From: Rhizobium sp. NXC24
GTDB lineage: Bacteria; Pseudomonadota; Alphaproteobacteria; Rhizobiales; Rhizobiaceae
Direction of reading: 5' to 3'
Length of the DNA: 64,000 nt
Assembly: GCF_002944315.1 (NCBI RefSeq)
Contig: NZ_CP024314.1
Coordinates: 1,116,001 to 1,180,000, forward strand
The notes under the pieces were generated by a model. That model did no database searches. It was not told where the DNA came from and worked only from the letters and a program-made list of their open reading frames with translations. This document shows, one piece after another, positions 59,897-64,000 of this stretch. A program made the translations under genes and the position numbers. Within the stretch, counting starts at the first letter, position 1. Each line of letters opens with the position of its first letter.

Positions 59897-60727
59897 ATGA
59901 GACGATCCGTCATCCCCACCATCGCGCATCGCCTGGCAATCCTTTGTTATGTGGTTTTTGCGCTCTTCCCACTCTTCTGGCTGTTGAAGGTCTCGGTCAC
60001 ACCAAACGACCTGCTCTATACGGAAGGCGTGCGCATGTGGCCGTCGCGCACGACATGGGAGCACTATGCTTTCGTGCTGCAACACAGCGATTTCCCGACA
60101 TTTTTTGAAAACAGCCTGATCGTCTCTGCTTCGACGGCGGTCGCGGTGACCGTCTGCGCGTCGCTCTCCGGCTACGCGCTCTCGCGCTTCACCTTCCGCG
60201 CCAAATACTGGATCGTGGCCTTGATGCTGCTGACGCAGATGTTTCCGCTGGTCATGCTGGTCGCGCCGATCTTCAAGATCCTGACGCCGCTGCATCTCAC
60301 GAACAGCCTGACCGGACTTGTCATCGTCTACACGGCTTTCAACGTGCCCTTTGCCACCTTTCTGATGCAGTCCTTCTTCGACGGCATCCCGAAGGACCTT
60401 GAGGAGGCGGCGATGATCGATGGCGCGACGCAGTTCACCGCGTTCCGGCAGATCATTCTGCCGCTGACGCTGCCCGGCATTGCCGCGACGCTCGGCTTCG
60501 TCTTCACGGCCGCCTGGAGCGAGCTGCTGTTCGCGCTGATGCTCATCAACGGCAATCAGGCAGCCACCTTCCCCGTAGGCCTTCTCACCTTCGTTTCGAA
60601 ATTCTCCGTGGATTTCGGGCAGATGATGGCGGCGGGCGTGATGGCGCTTATTCCGGCCGGCCTCTTCTTCCTGCTCATTCAGCGTTATCTCGTGCAGGGC
60701 CTGACGGCCGGCGCGGTCAAGGGTTAG
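59897..60727 (+). CDS. Sugar-type ABC importer permease (MalG/UgpE-like)
   Basis: A 276-residue CUT1 permease, partner of the preceding one. Six helices; coupling loop EEAAMIDGATQFTAFRQIILPLTLPGI. The N-terminus (ILCYVVFALFPLFWLLKVSVTP) and C-terminus (PAGLFFLLIQRYLVQGLTAGAVKG) are typical for MalG-type subunits. The ATPase gene starts 4 bases downstream. Confidence 0.93.
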   Translation: MRRSVIPTIAHRLAILCYVVFALFPLFWLLKVSVTPNDLLYTEGVRMWPSRTTWEHYAFVLQHSDFPTFFENSLIVSASTAVAVTVCASLSGYALSRFTFRAKYWIVALMLLTQMFPLVMLVAPIFKILTPLHLTNSLTGLVIVYTAFNVPFATFLMQSFFDGIPKDLEEAAMIDGATQFTAFRQIILPLTLPGIAATLGFVFTAAWSELLFALMLINGNQAATFPVGLLTFVSKFSVDFGQMMAAGVMALIPAGLFFLLIQRYLVQGLTAGAVKG

Positions 60728-60731
60728 TCAA

Positions 60732-61790
60732 ATGGCATCGATCGATATCCAGAACGTCAAGAAAGCCTATGGCCATGTGCAGGTGCTGCACGACATCGAC
60801 CTCAGGATCAAGGATGGCGAATTCGTCGTCCTCGTCGGCCCCTCCGGCTGCGGCAAGTCGACATTGCTCAGGATGATCGCCGGCCTCGAAGACATTAGCG
60901 GCGGCGAGATCCGCATTGCGGACAACCGGGTCAACGAGCTGCATCCGAAAGACCGCGACATCGCCATGGTGTTCCAATCCTATGCGCTCTATCCCCACAT
61001 GAATGTCGCCGGCAACATGAGCTACAGCCTGAAGCTCCGGAAGATCGCGAAAGACAAGATTTCGCGTGCCGTCGCGGGTGCGGCCTCGAAGCTCGGGCTT
61101 GACCCATTGCTCGAACGCCGCCCAAAGGCGCTTTCGGGCGGCCAGCGCCAACGCGTCGCCATGGGTCGCGCCATCGTGCGCCAGCCGAAGGCCTTCCTCT
61201 TCGACGAGCCGCTTTCGAACCTCGACGCGCGCCTGCGCGAACAGATGCGGGCCGAAATCAAGAAACTACATGGCGACCTGAAGGCGACCTCAATTTATGT
61301 GACGCATGATCAGATCGAGGCGATGACGCTGGCGGACCGGATTGTTGCCATGCATGGCGGCGTGGTTCAGCAGGTCGGCAGTCCGCTCGAGCTATACGAC
61401 CGTCCCGCCAATCTCTTCGTTGCCGGCTTCATCGGTTCTCCGGGGATGAATTTCCTCGACGCGACCTATGAAACCGGCGGTGTTAGGCTCAAGGACGGAA
61501 CGGTTGTTCCACTTTCGGCAGCGCCGAACCTGCCGGACGGCGCCAAAGTGACGCTCGGCATCCGGCCGGAGCACGTGATTTTGTCCTCGGACGACTCCGG
61601 CATCAGCGCCGATGTGGAGCTTATCGAGCCGACCGGTTTCGGCATCATTCTCCACCTTTCGCTTCATGGTCTGCCATTCAAGGTCTTCACGCTCAATCGC
61701 GATGTGCTGAAGGCGGGGCCGACGGTAAATGTGATATTCCCGCCGCAGCATCTGCATGTCTTCGATAGCGACGGAAAACGCGCGGGATAA
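60732..61790 (+). CDS. Sugar-type ABC importer ATPase (UgpC/MalK-like)
   Basis: A 352-residue CUT1 ATPase: Walker A GPSGCGKST, Q-loop MVFQSYALYPHM, signature LSGGQRQRVAMGRAI, Walker B FLFDEPLSNLD and H-loop YVTHDQIEAMTLAD, then a C-terminal TOBE/OB regulatory domain (LGIRPEHVIL). It completes the importer in this operon. The C-terminal domain suggests it could be shared with other CUT1 importers, as UgpC-type ATPases often are. Confidence 0.94.
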   Translation: MASIDIQNVKKAYGHVQVLHDIDLRIKDGEFVVLVGPSGCGKSTLLRMIAGLEDISGGEIRIADNRVNELHPKDRDIAMVFQSYALYPHMNVAGNMSYSLKLRKIAKDKISRAVAGAASKLGLDPLLERRPKALSGGQRQRVAMGRAIVRQPKAFLFDEPLSNLDARLREQMRAEIKKLHGDLKATSIYVTHDQIEAMTLADRIVAMHGGVVQQVGSPLELYDRPANLFVAGFIGSPGMNFLDATYETGGVRLKDGTVVPLSAAPNLPDGAKVTLGIRPEHVILSSDDSGISADVELIEPTGFGIILHLSLHGLPFKVFTLNRDVLKAGPTVNVIFPPQHLHVFDSDGKRAG

Positions 61791-61855
61791 CAATGGCAGC
61801 AAATTGCCGCATTGAGCTTGCGCGCCGAACATCCTAAAGGTTGCGCGCTAGAGGG

Positions 61856-62272
61856 ATGAGGACGGCCGTGGGGAAGAAGCACTTCTGCACAACACAGTGG
61901 ATGGTGCGCATCATGTGCGCCCTCGCGCTGGTGCTTGTCGGCTTCGCCCATCAGCCGCCGATTTCCGATGCCGATGAGCTCACCCCTGCGAAGCTGGTGC
62001 AATACCGGTTGCCGGACGGGACCCTGCCGATCCTTTGCGTCACCTACAAGGGCACCGACGGTAAGGAACACAGCAAGACACATGCGCCGGGATGCGAAGC
62101 ATGCCGGATCGCCACGGCAGTCCTGCTTCCCGCGCCGCCGACGGATGTCTGCGAACGTCTTGCCTCTTCCGATCAGGATGTGCTCGCGCCAAGAGCCGAA
62201 GCTTTCCATCGCCAGCTCTATCCGCCGAATACCGGCCCCCGCGCTCCGCCCATCCTCCAGATCACTGCTTGA
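61856..62272 (+). CDS. DUF2946-like protein near copC
   Basis: A protein of about 138 residues with one hydrophobic segment near the N-terminus (WMVRIMCALALVLVGFAH), which could be a signal or anchor, then a short domain with LCVTYKGTDGKEHSKTHAPGCEACRIA. The CxxC and His suggest metal binding, and DUF2946-type proteins accompany copper genes. The start may be the ATG at 61856 or the GTG at 61868, which has AGGA at better spacing. The next gene is copC. Confidence 0.65.
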   Translation: MRTAVGKKHFCTTQWMVRIMCALALVLVGFAHQPPISDADELTPAKLVQYRLPDGTLPILCVTYKGTDGKEHSKTHAPGCEACRIATAVLLPAPPTDVCERLASSDQDVLAPRAEAFHRQLYPPNTGPRAPPILQITA

Positions 62273-62566
62273 GCCTGCGTTGCGGCACAAGCCGTGACGC
62301 TTGTCGTCAACGGCGGCCGGACCATGCACGAGAACTGATCGTGCCGGCTGCGGGCAGATTGCCTCCATGCTGAACATCGCGACGCGAAACGGGCTGCCTC
62401 GGCATCCCAAACGCGCGTGCACATCCGCATAAGGCTGCGACCGGAATGGCCGCTCCTCCCCGCAGCGTATCGCTCTACCACGATATGATATCTGCCGCGA
62501 CCGGCACCGGTCTCGGAAAACCACTCCACAGAAACTGTCGATTACCAACAAAGAAGGAAGACCAAC

Positions 62567-62935
62567 ATGCCCATGATGAAGAAGCTTGCTTTTATCACCG
62601 TCGCAGCCAGCATTGCATTTGCCGGCCAGGCATTCGCCCATGCCCACCTTAAGTCCGCCGTTCCCGCCGCTGACAGCACGGTGAAGCAGGCACCTTCGGA
62701 ACTCGATCTTACTTTCACCGAAGGACTAAACCTCAAGTTCAGCGGGGTGAAGGTTACCGGTCCGGAGAAGATGGCGGTGAAGACTGGTGAAACCATGCTG
62801 ATGAACGGGGACACCACACTGATGGTGCCGGTTACTGACAAGCTGACGGCTGGCAAGTACACTGTGGAGTGGCATGCCCTTTCAGCCGACGGCCATAAGA
62901 CCGAAGGGACCTATACCTTCACCATCGCGCCATAA
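62567..62935 (+). CDS. copC: CopC periplasmic copper-binding protein
   Basis: A 122-residue CopC protein. A signal peptide (KKLAFITVAASIAFAGQAFA) is followed by HAHLKSAVPAADSTVKQAP, so the mature protein starts with the His of the Cu(II) site; EWHALSADGHKTEGTYTFTI provides the other His and Asp. The length is usual for stand-alone CopC. GAAGGAAGA lies before the ATG. No copD gene follows; it carries copper in the periplasm, but its partner is not in the window. Confidence 0.93.
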   Translation: MPMMKKLAFITVAASIAFAGQAFAHAHLKSAVPAADSTVKQAPSELDLTFTEGLNLKFSGVKVTGPEKMAVKTGETMLMNGDTTLMVPVTDKLTAGKYTVEWHALSADGHKTEGTYTFTIAP

Positions 62936-63006
62936 GCCTACCGATACGGCGGCAACTTATCTGGGGCGCGCAATCCTTTCTGCTGGCCAAAAAGGTTCTG
63001 GATCGC

Positions 63007-64000
63007 TCACCGAGCAATTGAACTCTGGTCGGCAGGAGCGGCGCGGCCATAGACCGTAAACCGCTCATCCCTAGCAATGGGATGATATGCGGAAAGCAGC
63101 GCGGCAAAACGTGCTTGACCAAGCACGTAATCGGTCCAAAGCGGCTCGTCCTGCTGGATGACGATCAGATCGTAGCTGTGGCTGGCGAACTCGGCATATT
63201 TGGTGTCCAGATAAGCATCCGATCGCTTCTGGTAGCGAGCGGCATCCGCCACCTCTCCTTTTGCTGACGCCTTCCGAGCCAGAACATACGCAAGGGCGCC
63301 GAACCAGTCGCTGTTATTGGCAGACAAAAAGCGGGCCCCGACAATCCTGGCGAGCGGATGGGCAGCGGCGATGTCGCTGCCGATGACGCCGAGCGTCGGC
63401 TCTCCCTTCGATGCCGCTTTCACTGCCGCGACGAAAGCGTCGCTCGGCTTCTCCGTCTGTAAAAACGGCAGCCATGCAAACATGACGACAATGACACAAA
63501 GAATGCCACGTCCGAGCGTTTCACGGTTGTAACGCCAGCCGGAAGACGCTGCGACCCTACAAAGCACAGCAACAAGGGCCAGCGAGATCGCAGCGAAAGC
63601 ATGGTAGGCCCACCCCTTACCCTGATAGAGCAACGGCGCGACGGCAGCGAGTGAAGCCAGAAGCGTCACTGCGCAAAGCGGCGTCACTGGTGCCTTGGGT
63701 GCAACAATCCGGAACAGAAGCAAAATCAACAGGTACGACGGCCCACAGCTCAGTGCGACCCTGACCGGATCACCTATCTTCATGTAGACATCCGCTACCT
63801 GCGGGAGGAGATCTCGCATAAATTCGGGCGTCAGCAAAAAAACGAGCGCGATATAGGCGACACCGACAATGCCGATGATGCAGTTCTCGGGCGCCAGAAG
63901 TAGCCACGGGTTTCGCCGCCGCCAGGCCACATAGAGCGCGGGCACGATGTAAGCCACGACATAGTAGGCCTTCACCAGAACAAGAATACTGCCGCAAAGC
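63007..64000 (-). CDS. Large membrane protein, N-terminal part outside window
   Basis: The C-terminal 330 residues of a polytopic membrane protein; the frame stays open to the right edge, so the start is outside. Six or more hydrophobic helices (YYVVAYIVPALYVAW, NCIIGIVGVAYIALVFLL, SYLLILLLFRIV, ISLALVAVLCRV, ILCVIVVMFAWLPFL) are followed by a soluble periplasmic tail (residues after TEKPSDAFV) ending VYGRAAPADQSSIAR. The layout resembles membrane glycosyltransferase-like (GT-C) or polysaccharide-assembly proteins, but no catalytic motif is in the visible part. Confidence 0.7.
   Translation of the reverse strand, partial: LCGSILVLVKAYYVVAYIVPALYVAWRRRNPWLLLAPENCIIGIVGVAYIALVFLLTPEFMRDLLPQVADVYMKIGDPVRVALSCGPSYLLILLLFRIVAPKAPVTPLCAVTLLASLAAVAPLLYQGKGWAYHAFAAISLALVAVLCRVAASSGWRYNRETLGRGILCVIVVMFAWLPFLQTEKPSDAFVAAVKAASKGEPTLGVIGSDIAAAHPLARIVGARFLSANNSDWFGALAYVLARKASAKGEVADAARYQKRSDAYLDTKYAEFASHSYDLIVIQQDEPLWTDYVLGQARFAALLSAYHPIARDERFTVYGRAAPADQSSIAR

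Noticed and set aside
1..64000. Search for tRNA, rRNA, CRISPR, insertion sequences, integrases and phage genes
   Set aside because: None seen by eye on either strand; no transposase-, integrase- or Cas-like protein is encoded.

Overview
This 64 kb window looks like part of a Rhizobium-type alphaproteobacterial genome, probably an accessory or secondary-replicon region rich in catabolic genes. Supporting signs are a complete erythritol (ery) locus of the rhizobial type, a cinRI-like quorum-sensing pair, many ABC importers each with its own local regulator, rhizobial small-protein families (DUF982, DUF2934, DUF1328), and alphaproteobacterial EcfG-type stress promoters. I saw no rRNA, tRNA, CRISPR array, prophage or insertion sequence. 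Codon use looks even across the window.

Layout. 0-3.7 kb: a polar-amino-acid-type ABC importer (its ATPase cut by the window edge) divergent from an IclR regulator, with two tandem palindromic boxes between them. 3.7-5 kb: a DUF922 protease-like protein and RecX. 5-13.4 kb: a second amino-acid-type importer joined to a zinc sugar-acid dehydrogenase, a UxuB-like oxidoreductase and UxuA, with a GntR regulator at each end; this reads as an L-gulonate/L-idonate or related hexonate pathway to 2-keto-3-deoxygluconate. 13.5-20.8 kb: aldo-keto reductase, exported Cpo-like peroxidase divergent from an OhrR-like sensor, HAD phosphatase, small rhizobial proteins, 1-Cys peroxiredoxin and a small hydrolase operon. 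21-25 kb: a stress cluster (MscS, DUF2934, DUF1328, CsbD, small unknown proteins) with three close matches to the EcfG promoter. 25.1-27.3 kb: a LuxR/LuxI pair with a small downstream gene and two matching palindromes. 27.8-31.9 kb: class II fructose-bisphosphate aldolase, then a LysR-controlled pair of a 2-oxoglutarate dioxygenase and a class II aldolase.

31.9-48.8 kb is the erythritol locus. Leftward: DUF2291 protein, CUT2 ATPase, permease, binding protein (eryEFG-like), then DeoR, FGGY kinase and GlpD-like dehydrogenase. Rightward: eryA, eryB, eryC, eryD, a DeoR regulator, tpiB and rpiB. Together these import erythritol and convert it to D-erythrose 4-phosphate; the second kinase/dehydrogenase/DeoR set suggests that another polyol shares the importer.

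49-55.5 kb: an ABC exporter, a methyltransferase, a universal stress protein, and a MerR-controlled His-rich Zn/Cd/Pb P-type ATPase. 55.6-61.8 kb: GntR, a Cys/Met-type PLP enzyme and a complete CUT1 sugar-type importer in one operon, an unusual pairing. 61.8-64 kb: a DUF2946-like protein, CopC, and the end of a large membrane protein cut by the window edge.

The points most worth following are the two transporter/enzyme mismatches (amino-acid importer with hexonate enzymes; sugar importer with a Cys/Met PLP enzyme), the doubled polyol module with a translationally overlapping leader ORF before eryA, the dense EcfG-type promoter cluster including a 26-residue coupled ORF, and the palindromes around the quorum-sensing genes.
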